Part shown: positions 47,212-61,084 of the stretch, piece by piece | How positions within the stretch are numbered: the stretch's first letter is position 1 | Layout of the letters: each line of letters opens with the position of its first letter | NCBI RefSeq assembly: GCF_003711205.1 | Contig: NZ_CP031013.1 | Span: forward strand, 2,584,501 to 2,648,500 | Length of the DNA stretch: 64,000 bases | Direction: 5' to 3' | From: Polaromonas sp. SP1 | GTDB lineage: Bacteria > Pseudomonadota > Gammaproteobacteria > Burkholderiales > Burkholderiaceae_C | Position numbers and translations under genes: made by a program | Notes under the pieces: model-generated | The model's database searches: none | What the model saw: the letters and a program-made list of their open reading frames with translations, nothing else | What the model was told of the DNA's origin: nothing

Positions 47212-49827
47212 ATGTCATCCGAGTTCTTGCAAACCTACCGCAACCACGTCGCCGAGCGCGCTGTCATCGGCATCCCGCCGCTGCCGCTGTCGGCCAAGCA
47301 GACGGGTGAGGTCATCGAGCTGCTGAAGAACCCGCCCAAGGGCGAAGAAGCCTTCCTGGTCGAGCTGATCACCCACCGCGTTCCCGCCGGTGTGGACGAC
47401 GCCGCCAAGGTCAAGGCCAGCTACCTGGCGGCCGTGGCCCACGGCACCGAAAAGTGCTCGCTGATCTCGCGCGAAAAAGCCACGCAGTTGCTGGGCACCA
47501 TGCTGGGCGGCTACAACATCAGCCCCATGGTCGAGCTGCTCGACGACGCTGAAGACAGCGTGGCCACGCAGGCGGCCAACGGCCTGAAGCACACGCTGCT
47601 GATGTTCGACCAGTTCCATGACGTGCAGGAAAAGGCCGGCAAGGGCAACAAATACGCCAAGGCCGTGCTGCAAAGCTGGGCCGATGCCGAATGGTTCACC
47701 AGCCGCCCTGAAGTGCCCCAGTCCATCCAGCTCACCATCTTCAAGGTCGCCGGCGAAATCAACACCGACGACCTCTCGCCCGCGCCTGACGCCTGGAGCC
47801 GCCCCGACATCCCGCTGCACGCCATTGCGATGCACAAGAACGCACGCCCCGGCGTCACGCCGGAAGAAGACGGCAAGCGCGGCCCGGTCAAGTTCATTGA
47901 AGACCTCAAGTCCAAGGGCAACCTCGTGGCTTATGTGGGCGACGTGGTCGGCACCGGTTCCTCACGCAAGTCGGCCACCAACTCCGTGCTGTGGTGGACG
48001 GGTGAAGACATTCCTTACGTGCCGAACAAGCGCTTCGGCGGCGTCTGCCTGGGCGGCAAGATCGCCCCGATCTTCTACAACACCATGGAAGACTCCGGCG
48101 CGCTGCCGATCGAGCTCGACGTGAGCCAGATGGCCATGGGCGACGTGATCGAGCTGCGCCCCTACGACGGCAAGGCCCTCAAAGACGGCAAGGTGATCGC
48201 CGAGTTCAAGCTCAAGAGCGACGTGCTGTTTGACGAAGTGCGCGCCGGCGGCCGCATTCCGCTGATCGTCGGCCGCGGCCTCACGGCCAAGGCACGCTTT
48301 GCGCTGGGCCTGCCGCTGTCCACCCAGTTCCGCCTGCCCGTCAGCCCTGAAGACAACGGCCGCGGCTTCACGCTGGCGCAAAAAATGGTCGGCCGCGCCG
48401 TCGGCCTGCCGGAAGGCCAGGGCGTGCGCCCCGGCACGTATTGCGAACCCAAGATGACCTCGGTCGGCTCGCAAGACACCACCGGCCCGATGACGCGCGA
48501 CGAGCTGAAAGACCTGGCCTGCCTGGGCTTCAGCTCCGACCTGGTCATGCAGTCCTTCTGCCACACCGCGGCTTACCCCAAGCCCGTCGACGTGAAGATG
48601 CACCACGAGCTGCCGGACTTCATCAGCACGCGCGGCGGCATCTCGCTGCGCCCGGGCGACGGCATCATCCACAGCTGGCTTAACCGCATGCTGCTGCCTG
48701 ACACCGTCGGCACAGGCGGCGACAGCCACACCCGTTTCCCCATCGGCATCAGCTTCCCCGCAGGCTCCGGCCTGGTGGCTTTCGGCGCCGCCACCGGCGT
48801 CATGCCGCTGGACATGCCGGAGTCCGTGCTGGTGCGCTTCAAGGGCGAAATGCAGCCCGGCATCACGCTGCGTGACCTGGTCAACGCGATCCCGCTGTAC
48901 GCCATCAAGGCCGGCCTGCTGACGGTCGCCAAGCAGGGCAAGAAGAACATCTTCTCGGGCCGCATCCTGGAGATCGAAGGCTTGCCTGACCTGAAGGTCG
49001 AGCAGGCGTTCGAGCTCTCCGACGCGTCCGCAGAGCGCTCTGCCGGCGGCTGCACGGTGCACCTGAACAAGGAACCCATCATCGAGTACATCAACAGCAA
49101 CATCACGATGCTGAAGTGGATGATCGCCACGGGTTACTCGGACGTGCGCACCATCAAGCGCCGCATCCAGGCGATGGAAGCCTGGCTGGCCGACCCGCAA
49201 TTGCTCAAGGCCGACGCCGATGCCGAATACGCTGCCGTCATCGAGATCGACCTGGCCGACATCCACGAGCCTATCGTCGCCTGCCCGAACGACCCGGACG
49301 ACGTGAAGACGCTGGCCGAAGTCGCCGGCAGCAAGATCGACGAAGTGTTCATCGGCAGCTGCATGACCAACATCGGCCACTTCCGCGCGGCCTCCAAGCT
49401 GCTTGAAAACAAGCGCGACATCCCCGTCAAGCTGTGGATGGCGCCGCCCACCAAGATGGACGCCAAGCAACTGACCGAAGAAGGCCACTACGGCGTGCTC
49501 GGCTCGGCCGGCGCCCGCATGGAAATGCCGGGTTGCAGCCTGTGCATGGGCAACCAGGCGCAGGTGAAAGAGGGCGCCACGGTGTTCTCGACCTCCACCC
49601 GCAACTTCCCCAACCGCCTGGGCAAGAACTCCAACGTCTACCTCGGCTCCGCCGAGCTGGCCGCGATCTGCTCCAAGCTGGGCCGCATCCCCACCAAGGC
49701 CGAATACATGGCCGACATGGGCGTGCTGACCGCTGCCAGCGCGCAGGTCTACCAGTACCTCAACTTCGACCAGGTCAAGGACTACACCGACATGGCCGAC
49801 ACCGTGAAGGACGGCGTGACCGCTTAA
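47212..49827 (+). CDS. acnB: Bifunctional aconitate hydratase 2 / 2-methylisocitrate dehydratase
   Basis: This 871-aa protein has the AcnB layout of an N-terminal HEAT-like domain, then the swivel domain ([19 protein letters not shown]), then the [4Fe-4S] domains. Iron-sulfur cysteines are in [17 protein letters not shown] and [12 protein letters not shown]. It interconverts citrate and isocitrate. AGGAG sits ten bases before ATG 47212. A second aconitase, acnA, lies about 8 kb downstream. Confidence 0.97.
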   Translation: MSSEFLQTYRNHVAERAVIGIPPLPLSAKQTGEVIELLKNPPKGEEAFLVELITHRVPAGVDDAAKVKASYLAAVAHGTEKCSLISREKATQLLGTMLGGYNISPMVELLDDAEDSVATQAANGLKHTLLMFDQFHDVQEKAGKGNKYAKAVLQSWADAEWFTSRPEVPQSIQLTIFKVAGEINTDDLSPAPDAWSRPDIPLHAIAMHKNARPGVTPEEDGKRGPVKFIEDLKSKGNLVAYVGDVVGTGSSRKSATNSVLWWTGEDIPYVPNKRFGGVCLGGKIAPIFYNTMEDSGALPIELDVSQMAMGDVIELRPYDGKALKDGKVIAEFKLKSDVLFDEVRAGGRIPLIVGRGLTAKARFALGLPLSTQFRLPVSPEDNGRGFTLAQKMVGRAVGLPEGQGVRPGTYCEPKMTSVGSQDTTGPMTRDELKDLACLGFSSDLVMQSFCHTAAYPKPVDVKMHHELPDFISTRGGISLRPGDGIIHSWLNRMLLPDTVGTGGDSHTRFPIGISFPAGSGLVAFGAATGVMPLDMPESVLVRFKGEMQPGITLRDLVNAIPLYAIKAGLLTVAKQGKKNIFSGRILEIEGLPDLKVEQAFELSDASAERSAGGCTVHLNKEPIIEYINSNITMLKWMIATGYSDVRTIKRRIQAMEAWLADPQLLKADADAEYAAVIEIDLADIHEPIVACPNDPDDVKTLAEVAGSKIDEVFIGSCMTNIGHFRAASKLLENKRDIPVKLWMAPPTKMDAKQLTEEGHYGVLGSAGARMEMPGCSLCMGNQAQVKEGATVFSTSTRNFPNRLGKNSNVYLGSAELAAICSKLGRIPTKAEYMADMGVLTAASAQVYQYLNFDQVKDYTDMADTVKDGVTA

Positions 49828-49882
49828 GTGGACAGCCTGCCTGCGGCTTGACAGCCGCAAGCTGAAATGGAAGGATGAAGTG

Positions 49883-50389
49883 ATGAAGCAACCGTCACTT
49901 TTTTCCTTCCTTTTTTTTGGCCTGTTTTCGGCAGCAGCTACTGGTGCCAGCGCCCAGGAGGCCCGCACCAACGCCTTCAACGACCCCTTCCTGCAGGTCA
50001 CGTCGGCCATCAACCCGTGCCCTGTGCCCGAGGGGCCGCTCTACACCGAGCAAGAGGTGCGCGATGTGGCCCATGTCCGCGCGCAGCACGGCGGCAGCTG
50101 CTACCGCGTGGGGCGTTGCCGCCTGGCCAACTCCTATTGGTATGACCAGGAGATCATTCCACGCGTGTCGCAGTACATCAAGCTGGACGGCCGCTTTGAC
50201 GACACCAGCGTCTGGGTGCAGGGCGAGCGGCGGCTGGTGTTTCTCAAGGGTTGTGTCAAGACACGCGAGCAGTCGGAGGCGCTGGAAAAAGCCGTCTGGC
50301 TGGTCGATGACGTGATGGGCGTGGTGAACTATTTGCGGGTGGGTGACGAGCCCGTGCGTTATGTGCCGGCGCAGGCTGAAAAGAAATAA
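49883..50389 (+). CDS. BON-domain periplasmic protein
   Basis: This 168-aa protein has a signal peptide (LFSFLFFGLFSAAATGASA) and a C-terminal BON-like fold (DDTSVWVQGERRLVFLKGCV ... VWLVDDVMGVVNYLRVG). BON domains bind phospholipid or envelope surfaces. Four Cys in the middle (INPCPVPEG; GSCYRVGRC) and one in the BON part could form disulfides. The preferred start is ATG 49883, one codon after a GTG. Confidence 0.75.
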   Translation: MKQPSLFSFLFFGLFSAAATGASAQEARTNAFNDPFLQVTSAINPCPVPEGPLYTEQEVRDVAHVRAQHGGSCYRVGRCRLANSYWYDQEIIPRVSQYIKLDGRFDDTSVWVQGERRLVFLKGCVKTREQSEALEKAVWLVDDVMGVVNYLRVGDEPVRYVPAQAEKK

Positions 50390-50443
50390 CTCGATTCACT
50401 CAAACTTCACTCATCGCCAATTGCTTTATTGGAAATTCTTTGC

Positions 50444-50932
50444 ATGAGTTCGCATCACACAATCAGTCTGAATTTGAGTATTAAAAATGAGTTGAGTGAG
50501 CTGGAGCACGGCATTTTGAATTACGTGGTAAACGGCCGCGGTTCTTCTCCATCGTCATGGCCTGCTCACAGCTATTTCTCGACCCGCATCAAAGTTGAGT
50601 CTTTGATAAATATGTACCGTGATTTTGTGGCCGATGGGCAATTCGTCTCGCGCTTCTGGTGCAACGATCGATTGGCCAGCGGTCGTGTCAATGGAGTGAC
50701 TTTGCTGCTTCCATCGATCACAAGTCCCTATAACTGGGAAATGTTGGCGTTTATTGACTGGATGGCTTCTCTAAGCGATGCCAATGGATTTGTTGGAGCC
50801 ATGGTGGATGACCTTCCAAGCCAAACTATCACTCTTCTGAGCGTATTTGAAAAAAAGCTGTTTATTGGCAATGCAAAGAATATTGAAGTCGGCGCTTACA
50901 GTACCAACGAGAAACGGACAGCAGGCTATTGA
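50444..50932 (+). CDS. Hypothetical protein, A/T-rich island
   Basis: This 162-aa protein of unknown family starts at ATG 50444; an upstream TTG start adds five residues. Residues resemble a compact alpha/beta fold (WPAHSYFSTRIKVESLINMY; MLAFIDWMASLSDANGF; SQTITLLSVFEKKLFIGN). Codon use is visibly more A/T-rich than in all flanking genes, which suggests recent acquisition. A bidirectional terminator follows. Confidence 0.6.
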   Translation: MSSHHTISLNLSIKNELSELEHGILNYVVNGRGSSPSSWPAHSYFSTRIKVESLINMYRDFVADGQFVSRFWCNDRLASGRVNGVTLLLPSITSPYNWEMLAFIDWMASLSDANGFVGAMVDDLPSQTITLLSVFEKKLFIGNAKNIEVGAYSTNEKRTAGY

Positions 50933-50996
50933 TCTCAGGGCGGCCCTCAATTGTCCTTGGTTGGTAATTGCAGATGTTCAAACATTCTTCCAGCGT

Positions 50997-51029
50997 AAAA
51001 AAGCCCCGCAAGAGGCTGCAGGGCTTTTT
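50997..51029. terminator. Bidirectional terminator between convergent genes
   Basis: AAAAAAGCCC pairs with GGGCTTTTT around a 14-nt loop. The A-run and T-run on the two sides serve transcripts from 50444 (+) and from 51445 (-). Confidence 0.85.
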
Positions 51030-51061
51030 GTTGAAGGATGCTGAACGGTATCGAAGGGCCG

Positions 51062-51445
51062 CTACAGCCCCGACGGCAGTGGATCCATTACCCGAAGTTC
51101 CGATCCGTCGACAAACTTCAGGTACCAGAACTCCGGCGACAGCGGCAGGTTGGGCCGGATGTAGCTGATGTTGGCCGGCAGCACGTAGACGGTGCTGGCG
51201 CCATCGTCGGGCGGGGGCGCCAGGTAGTGGCGTTTGACGGCCACCAGGCCACCGATGGACGACACCACCGTGCCGATCGTTTCGGTAACGGCATTCACCA
51301 TGCTGCCTTGGCCGAGCATGTGGATGGTGGTTTGCCCGACCAGGTCGGGCCGTGAAGCTTCCACATACAGCACGCTTGCGGTGTTGATGCGCAGGTCGTC
51401 CGGTGCGGCCGGGTCGGTCGCTTTGTTGAAGGAAATAAAGGGCAT
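51062..51445 (-). CDS. Hypothetical protein
   Basis: This 127-aa protein (MPFISFNKATDPAAPDDLRI ...) has beta-rich segments (ASVLYVEA; STVYVLPANISYIRP; WYLKFVDGSELRVM) and no signal peptide. No family is recognised. It follows the PNPOx-like gene after 14 bp and is probably co-transcribed with it. Confidence 0.6.
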   Translation of the reverse strand: MPFISFNKATDPAAPDDLRINTASVLYVEASRPDLVGQTTIHMLGQGSMVNAVTETIGTVVSSIGGLVAVKRHYLAPPPDDGASTVYVLPANISYIRPNLPLSPEFWYLKFVDGSELRVMDPLPSGL

Positions 51446-51459
51446 GGAGCTGGCCCTGT

Positions 51460-51963
51460 TCAGGACAGGTTCAGTTCTTTGTGCTCGCCCAGCCGGGGCG
51501 GCGTGTCGCCGGTCAGTGCGGCCTTGGCCATCTTGGCCAGCTGCACCATCTTGCTTTCCTTCACGTCCCAGTATTCGGCGTGGTGGATGTGCACTTGCAG
51601 CAGGGCCAGGTCGGGGTCGTTCACGCCGGCCGGAAACCAGGCGCGTGCAATCTGCGACCAGAGTTCTTCTTTCTTGGCCTGGTCTTCCGAAATCGTGGCC
51701 TGGCCCGACAGCGACACATAGCTGTCGTCGCCCGGGTCTGCATAGGACACATTGACATTGCCGTCCTTCATCAGGCTGTGGGCCAGCTCGCTCTTGCGCG
51801 AGATGAAGAAATACAGCTGCGAGCCTTCGTCGATGGACTGGTTCTGGGTCGTCAGCGGGTGGGCGTGCATCATGCCGTTGGCATGGCGGTGCGTCAGCAT
51901 GCCGTACTTGATGTCCTTGATCAACGCCCAGAGGGTGTCGTGGTCTGATTTGGCTGCGCTCAT
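51460..51963 (-). CDS. Pyridoxamine 5'-phosphate-oxidase-like stress protein
   Basis: This 167-aa split-barrel flavin-binding protein is of the general-stress-protein-26 type: LWALIKDIKYGMLTHRHANG, LYFFISRKSELAHSLMKD and VNVSYADPGDDSYVSLSG. Relatives bind FMN or FAD, and the reaction is usually unknown. ATG 51963 (MSAAKSDHD) is preferred over a longer frame. Confidence 0.85.
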   Translation of the reverse strand: MSAAKSDHDTLWALIKDIKYGMLTHRHANGMMHAHPLTTQNQSIDEGSQLYFFISRKSELAHSLMKDGNVNVSYADPGDDSYVSLSGQATISEDQAKKEELWSQIARAWFPAGVNDPDLALLQVHIHHAEYWDVKESKMVQLAKMAKAALTGDTPPRLGEHKELNLS

Positions 51964-52133
51964 GAAAACTCCGTTGTGTGGTTGATGTTTCAAGCCTAAG
52001 CAATGGGCCACAAAGAGCTCATCAGCGGGCGGCGCGGCCAGCTGTCAGCAAGTGCCGACAGCGCCGGCTGGTCACAGGCCTGTGTAAATCGTCGCGATGC
52101 AGGGGAACTAATGGCGCGGGCGGTTACCATATA

Positions 52134-52152
52134 GATGAGAGTAATTCGCATT
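52134..52152. promoter_or_regulatory. Fur-box-like site upstream of the iron transporter
   Basis: GATGAGAGTAATTCGCATT resembles the ATGAGAATGATTCTCAT type of Fur box, with about 15 of 19 positions agreeing. It lies 57 bp before the start of the iron-binding protein gene and overlaps a TATAGAT -10-like sequence, the expected place for repression. Confidence 0.6.
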
Positions 52153-52209
52153 TGCATGACGGGTTTCTTACAGCCTGCCTGCGTGTCCGTTCCCTTGTAA
52201 AGGTGTTCC

Positions 52210-53235
52210 ATGAAACTGTTGTCCTTCTCCCTGGCCGGCGCCGCGCTGGCCGCCGGCCTGCTGGCCGCGCCCCTGGCTTCCACTGCCCAAACCGTCAAAC
52301 CCAGCGCCGAAGGCATCGTGGTCTACAACGCCCAGCACGCCAGCCTGACCAAAGCCTGGGCCGATGCGTTCAGCAAGGAGACCGGCATCAAGGTCACGCT
52401 GCGCAACGGCAGCGACACCGAGCTGGGCAACCAGATCGTGCAGGAAGGGAAGGCTTCGCCTGCCGATGTGTTCCTGACGGAGAATTCGCCCGCCATGGCG
52501 CTGGTCGACACGGCCGGGCTGTTTGCCCCGCTGGACGCGGCCACGCTGGCTGAAGTGCCTGCCAACTTCCGCCCCGCGCACGGCCGCTGGACGGGCATCG
52601 CCGCGCGCAGCACGGTGTTTGTCTATAACAAGGCCAAGCTCACGCCGGAGCAGTTGCCCAAGTCCATGCTGGACCTGGCCACGCCTGCGTGGAAAGGCCG
52701 CTGGGCCGCGTCGCCCTCCGGCGCCGACTTCCAGGCCATCGTGAGCGCGCTGCTTGAACTGAAGGGCGAGGCCGCCACTGCCGCCTGGCTCAAGGCCATG
52801 AAGGAAAACGCCACGCCTTACAAAGGCAACGGCACGGTGCTCAAGGCCGTCAACGCCGGCCAGATCGAGGGCGGCATCATCTATCACTATTATTACTACG
52901 GCGACCAGGCCAAGACCGGCGAGAACAGCAACAACGCCCAGTTGCACTACTTCCGCAACCAGGACCCGGGCGCGTTTGTCAGCATCTCCGGCGGCGGTGT
53001 GCTGGCCTCCAGCAAGCACCAGCCCGAAGCCCAGGCGTTTGTGAAATGGATCGCCGGCAAGGGCGGCCAGGACATCCTGAAGACCGGCGACGCGTATGAG
53101 TACGCCGTCGGTACGGGCGTGGCCTCCAACCCCAAACTGGTGCCGCTGGCGGAGCTGCAGGCGCCCAAGGTGCAGCCCTCCAAACTCAACAGCAAAAAAG
53201 TCAGCGACCTGATGACCCAGGCCGGCCTGCTGTAA
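52210..53235 (+). CDS. Periplasmic ferric-iron-binding protein of ABC transporter
   Basis: This 341-aa protein has a signal peptide (LAGAALAAGLLAAPLASTAQ) and the FbpA/FutA solute-binding fold: IVVYNAQHASLTKAWADAF, DVFLTENSPAM, and the Tyr cluster IIYHYYYYGDQAKTGEN that coordinates iron. It hands iron to the permease encoded next. A Fur-box-like site precedes it. Substrate could in principle be another trivalent metal. Confidence 0.88.
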   Translation: MKLLSFSLAGAALAAGLLAAPLASTAQTVKPSAEGIVVYNAQHASLTKAWADAFSKETGIKVTLRNGSDTELGNQIVQEGKASPADVFLTENSPAMALVDTAGLFAPLDAATLAEVPANFRPAHGRWTGIAARSTVFVYNKAKLTPEQLPKSMLDLATPAWKGRWAASPSGADFQAIVSALLELKGEAATAAWLKAMKENATPYKGNGTVLKAVNAGQIEGGIIYHYYYYGDQAKTGENSNNAQLHYFRNQDPGAFVSISGGGVLASSKHQPEAQAFVKWIAGKGGQDILKTGDAYEYAVGTGVASNPKLVPLAELQAPKVQPSKLNSKKVSDLMTQAGLL

Positions 53236-53271
53236 ACGTTCGCCGTTGTCAGATTTGCGGACCGACTTCTC

Positions 53272-54843
53272 TTGACTGCCTTGCCCCTTGAAGCCGGCGC
53301 CGCCGTGCGATTGACGCCGGCGGCGCGCAGCGGCTGGCGCCTGTCGTGGGTGGCCGGCGCAGCGCTGGTCGTCTCGCTGCTGGCCTTGCTGCCGCTGGGC
53401 TTTGTCTTGTGGGTTGGCGTGCAAACCGGCTGGGACACGGCCTCGGCCCTGATCTTCCGGCCGCGCGTCGGCGAGCTGCTGGTCAACACCGCGCTGCTGG
53501 TGGTGCTGACAGTGCCGCTGTGCGCGGTGCTGGCCGTGGCGCTGGCCTGGCTCACCGAGCGCAGCGACCTGCCCGGCGCGCGCACCTGGGCCTGGCTGTT
53601 GGTGGCGCCGCTGGCGGTGCCGGCCTTTGTGCACAGCTACGCATGGATGACGGTCGCGCCCGGCCTGCACGGACTGCCCGCCGGCGTGATGGTCTCGGTG
53701 ATTGCCTACTTTCCGTTTTTGTATTTGCCGGTGGCCGCAGCCTTGCGCCGGCTGGACCCGGGCATGGAAGACAGCGCCGCTTCACTGGGGCTTGGCCCCT
53801 GGGCGGTGTTCTTTCGCGTGGTGTTGCCGCAGCTGCGGCTGGCGGTGTGCGGCGGCTCGCTGCTGGTGGGGCTTCACTTGCTGGCCGAATACGGCCTGTA
53901 CGTGATGATCCGCTTCGACACCTTCACCACCGCCATCGTCGACCAGTTCCAGTCCACCTACAACGGGCCCGCGGCCAACATGCTCTCGGGCGTGCTGGTG
54001 GTGTGCTGTTTTGCGCTGCTGGGGCTGGAGGCGGCCGCGCGCGGCAAAGAGCGCTATGCGCGTGTCGGCTCCGGCGCGGCGCGCATGCCTTTCAAACGCC
54101 AGCTGGGCGAGCTCAGCGGGCCGTGCCTCCTGCTGCCCGCGCTGCTTTGTGTGCTGGCGCTGGGGGTGCCGCTCGTCACGCTGGCGCGCTGGTTGTGGGC
54201 CGGCGGCGCGTCGGTCTGGCGCTTCGATGAAATCGGCCCGTCGCTTTTTCAAACCCTGGGCCTGGCCGCGGCCGGCGCGGTGCTGACCACCGTGGCCGCT
54301 GTGCCCATGGCCTGGCTGTCGATCCGCTCGCCGGGCCGGCTTCAGCGTGTGCTGGAGGCCTGCAACTACATGGTGGGCTCGCTGCCCGGTGTGGTGGTGG
54401 CGCTGGCGCTGGTCACGGTCACGGTGCGTTTGCCGATTTACCAGACGGCCATCACGGTGCTGCTGGCCTATCTGCTGATGTTTTTGCCGCGCGCCCTCAT
54501 CAGCCTGCGCGCCGGCATCGCGCAGGCGCCGGTTGAGCTCGAGCAGGCCGCGCGCAGCCTGGGCCGTACGCCCGCACAGGCGCTGTGGGCCATCACGATG
54601 CGGCTGGCCGCGCCGAGTGCGGCGGCTGGTGCGGCGCTGGTGGGCCTGGGCATCACCAATGAACTCACGGCTACCTTGATGCTCGCGCCCAACGGCACGC
54701 GCACGCTGGCCACTTCTTTCTGGGCCTACAGCAGCGAGATCGACTACGCCGCTGCCGCGCCTTACGCGCTCATCATGGTGCTGCTCTCGCTGCCCATGAC
54801 CTGGCTGCTTTACCAACAATCCAGACGCACGGCGGGACGATGA
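53272..54843 (+). CDS. Iron ABC transporter permease (FbpB-type, fused two-domain)
   Basis: This 523-aa inner-membrane protein has about 12 membrane segments in two similar halves, each with an EAA-type loop ([42 protein letters not shown]). Start TTG at 53272 is used because no ATG or GTG lies nearer; a GTG at about residue 12 is possible. It forms the channel for the neighbouring binding protein and ATPase. Confidence 0.88.
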   Translation: MTALPLEAGAAVRLTPAARSGWRLSWVAGAALVVSLLALLPLGFVLWVGVQTGWDTASALIFRPRVGELLVNTALLVVLTVPLCAVLAVALAWLTERSDLPGARTWAWLLVAPLAVPAFVHSYAWMTVAPGLHGLPAGVMVSVIAYFPFLYLPVAAALRRLDPGMEDSAASLGLGPWAVFFRVVLPQLRLAVCGGSLLVGLHLLAEYGLYVMIRFDTFTTAIVDQFQSTYNGPAANMLSGVLVVCCFALLGLEAAARGKERYARVGSGAARMPFKRQLGELSGPCLLLPALLCVLALGVPLVTLARWLWAGGASVWRFDEIGPSLFQTLGLAAAGAVLTTVAAVPMAWLSIRSPGRLQRVLEACNYMVGSLPGVVVALALVTVTVRLPIYQTAITVLLAYLLMFLPRALISLRAGIAQAPVELEQAARSLGRTPAQALWAITMRLAAPSAAAGAALVGLGITNELTATLMLAPNGTRTLATSFWAYSSEIDYAAAAPYALIMVLLSLPMTWLLYQQSRRTAGR

Positions 54844-54867
54844 CGCCATGACGATTGATGCCGACTT

Positions 54868-55959
<1,092 letters not shown>

Positions 55960-56000
55960 AGTTCGCGCCCGGCTGCGGATTTTTTAAGGAAAAAGTGCCT

Positions 56001-56048
56001 GCAGCCCAGGCGCTGTCTGGGCCACCCGCTCCTGAAAAGATAGCAAAC
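56001..56048 (-). repeat. Palindromic repeat family, diverged copy after iron operon
   Basis: AGCCCAGGCGCTGTCTGGGC is followed by CTCCTGAAAAGATAGC, a diverged match to palindromes B and A read on the - strand. The remaining 55960-56258 gap holds the operator palindrome below and nothing else recognisable. Confidence 0.5.
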
Positions 56049-56143
56049 CGGTGCTTCGTCAGCGCGCAGGGTTTTGCCGCCACCTCGGCGGAAGAAGCTT
56101 TGTTACGTCTTTTCAGCGACATCACTGTCTTTTTTCCGGGATA

Positions 56144-56162
56144 TTGTGTACGCTGTACACAA
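56144..56162. promoter_or_regulatory. Perfect operator-like palindrome upstream of DUF1428 gene
   Basis: TTGTGTAC and GTACACAA flank a 3-bp centre. The 19-bp symmetry is typical of a TetR- or MarR-type dimer site, but no such regulator is encoded nearby. It lies 97 bp before the DUF1428 start. Confidence 0.55.
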
Positions 56163-56258
56163 GCTGCCAGACACCTTCAAAAAAACCCACAGCAGCTGTT
56201 CCCCTCCTGCCGTCATCCCGGCTTTTTTGATTGACTCACCTCGCAAGGAGATTTCCCC

Positions 56259-56621
56259 ATGGCCCGTTATGTAGATGGATTCATCGTCGCCGTTCCCGCC
56301 AAAAAAGTAGAGGACTACCGCAAGCTCTCCCGCAAGGCCGGCAAGCTCTGGAAGGAGTACGGTGCGCTCGAGTACACCGAATGCGTTGCCGACGACGTGA
56401 AACCGGGCAAGGTCACGTCCTTCCCGCAAAGCGTCAAGCTCAAGGCCGATGAGGTGGTGGTGTTCTCCTGGATCACCTACAAGTCGCGCAAACAGCGCGA
56501 CAGCATCAACAAAAAAGTCATGTCCGACCCGCGCCTGGAAGCGATGATGGACCCGAAGAATCTGCCCTTCGATGGCAAGCGGATGATCTTTGGCGGCTTT
56601 AAAACAATCGTAGAACTTTGA
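56259..56621 (+). CDS. DUF1428 (YbaA-like) protein
   Basis: This 120-aa protein has the family signature MARYVDGFIVAVPAKKVEDY, GALEYTECVADDV and MIFGGFKTIVE. The fold is a dimeric alpha/beta-barrel-like ferredoxin fold. The function is unknown, and homologues are often found near stress genes. AAGGAG sits nine bases before the ATG. The stop is 4 bp from the stop of the convergent XRE gene. Confidence 0.88.
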   Translation: MARYVDGFIVAVPAKKVEDYRKLSRKAGKLWKEYGALEYTECVADDVKPGKVTSFPQSVKLKADEVVVFSWITYKSRKQRDSINKKVMSDPRLEAMMDPKNLPFDGKRMIFGGFKTIVEL

Positions 56622-56625
56622 GTGC

Positions 56626-57459
56626 CTAACCCTGCGCCGCCAGCGCATGCAGCGCCTGGCGCGTGAAATCATCGGCCGGGAAAAACGTCTCCATCGCCAG
56701 CTCCTGCAGCGTCACATCCACCGGCGAGCCGAAGATCGTGGTGGTGCTGATAAAGCTCAAAACGCCTGAGGGCGTGTTGAACTTGAAGGGCATCACCACG
56801 CCCGGGTGCTCGCCTTCCAGATTCGGGCCTTTGGCTTCTTCTGGCACCGGGTAAGCCTTCAGCTCTTCCAGCAGGGCGACCAGCGCCGGGTCGGCCGTGG
56901 CGGTGATCTGCTGGCGCAGGCGCTCAAACAAATGGTCGCGCCACTGCAGCAGGTTGGCGATGCGCGGCGCCAGGCCCTTGGGGTGCAGGCTCAGGCGCAG
57001 CACATTGACGGGCGCCTCCAGCAGTGACGCATCGGCGCCCGCCAGCAGGTGCGGCACCATGCGGTTGGTGGCCACGATGTTCCAGTGGCGGTCCAGCGCC
57101 AGCGCGGGGTAGGGCTCATGGCTTTTGAGCAGCAGCTCCACCGCCTGGCGGGCCGAGGCCAGCGCCGGGTCATTCAGCGGCCGCTCGCGGTACATGGGCG
57201 CGTAGCCGGCCGCCACCAGCAGCGCATTGCGTTCGCGCAGCGGAATGTCCAGCCGCTCCGACAGCCGCAGCACCATCTCGCGGCTGGGCACCGAGCGGCC
57301 GGTTTCCACAAAACTCAAATGCCGCGTCGAGATGTCGGCCTCCTGGGCCAAATCGAGTTGGCTCAGGCGCCGGTGCTGGCGCCAGTGGCGCAGGTGGTCA
57401 CCAAAGGGTTGCTGTGCGCGCGGCGCGGGGCGGCTGGGGGGGTGAATGCTGGCGGTCAT
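56626..57459 (-). CDS. XRE regulator with MmyB-like ligand-binding domain
   Basis: This 277-aa protein has an N-terminal helix-turn-helix (WRQHRRLSQLDLAQEADISTRHLSFVETGRS) and a C-terminal MmyB-like PAS-related domain (RHWNIVATNRMVPHLLAGAD; VDVTLQELAMETFFPAD) that binds small ligands, possibly fatty acids in this family. ATG 57459 is chosen over a 66-codon-longer frame. It is divergent from a small membrane-protein gene, with a palindrome between them. Confidence 0.88.
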   Translation of the reverse strand: MTASIHPPSRPAPRAQQPFGDHLRHWRQHRRLSQLDLAQEADISTRHLSFVETGRSVPSREMVLRLSERLDIPLRERNALLVAAGYAPMYRERPLNDPALASARQAVELLLKSHEPYPALALDRHWNIVATNRMVPHLLAGADASLLEAPVNVLRLSLHPKGLAPRIANLLQWRDHLFERLRQQITATADPALVALLEELKAYPVPEEAKGPNLEGEHPGVVMPFKFNTPSGVLSFISTTTIFGSPVDVTLQELAMETFFPADDFTRQALHALAAQG

Positions 57460-57492
57460 GGCGCCATCGTAAAGGGCTCGGGCCAGTTTTCC

Positions 57493-57509
57493 ATTACCTG
57501 CCAGGTTAT
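57493..57509. promoter_or_regulatory. Operator candidate between XRE regulator and membrane gene
   Basis: ATTACCTG and CAGGTTAT flank a single C; one mismatch breaks perfect symmetry. It lies in the 153-bp divergent gap, 33 bp from the XRE start, and is the natural binding site for that regulator. Confidence 0.55.
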
Positions 57510-57612
57510 CGACGGGCCGCCACTGCGCAGGAATGATGAGCCCCCATGCGCACCGACCCGGCAGCCCGGCGCGCTGACCCACATTCCGGCTGCCGCTTTC
57601 AGGAGTTTTGCC

Positions 57613-58026
57613 ATGTCTTCGAGTTCCATCCTCTCGTCCCCCAGCTTCCTGCGCCATGTGCTGCGTGTGGACGCGCTGTCGTGCATTGCCTGCGGCGCGC
57701 TGCAGGTCGCCTTTCCGGCCGCGATGGCCCGCCTGCTCAACCTGCCCGAAGCACTCATCGCCTATACCGGCGAGTTCCTGCTGGTCTACGCGGCCGTCGT
57801 TGCGTTTGTTTCAACGCGTAATCCCTTGCCGCGGCCCATCGTCTGGGCGCTGGTGGCGGGCAATATTGGCTGGGCGCTGGCCTGTGTGGCGCTGCTCGTC
57901 AGCGGCAGCGTGTCGCCGTCCATGCTGGGCGTGGCCTATGTGGTGGTGCAGGCGCTGACGGTGGCGGTGCTGGCCGAGCTGCAGTACTTCGGCCTGCGCC
58001 GCGCGGCGCCCCAGCCGGCCTGGTGA
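57613..58026 (+). CDS. Small four-helix inner-membrane protein
   Basis: This 137-aa protein has four predicted membrane segments (DALSCIACGALQVAFPAAMA; FLLVYAAVVAFVST; IVWALVAGNIGWALACVALLV; MLGVAYVVVQALTVAVLAEL). AGGAG lies eight bases before ATG 57613. Divergence from the MmyB-type XRE gene suggests it is that regulator's target. No function is recognised. Confidence 0.75.
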   Translation: MSSSSILSSPSFLRHVLRVDALSCIACGALQVAFPAAMARLLNLPEALIAYTGEFLLVYAAVVAFVSTRNPLPRPIVWALVAGNIGWALACVALLVSGSVSPSMLGVAYVVVQALTVAVLAELQYFGLRRAAPQPAW

Positions 58027-58143
58027 GCGCGCACCAGACTGGGCACAAGACTCGGTAGAGGGGCAGGGTATGCGGGCGCGGCCTCCCACAGGGCCGCTGT
58101 GCCTGCCAGAATGGGGGCTGCCGTCAATAAAAAGGAGTCCGCC

Positions 58144-61059
<2,916 letters not shown>

Positions 61060-61084
61060 TGCGCGGCAGCGGATCAATTTCCCG

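Noticed and set aside
47962-50013. 683-codon open frame on the - strand opposite acnB
   Set aside because: It is a codon-bias shadow of acnB; the product is His/Val/Gly-rich with no domain, and acnB is unambiguous.
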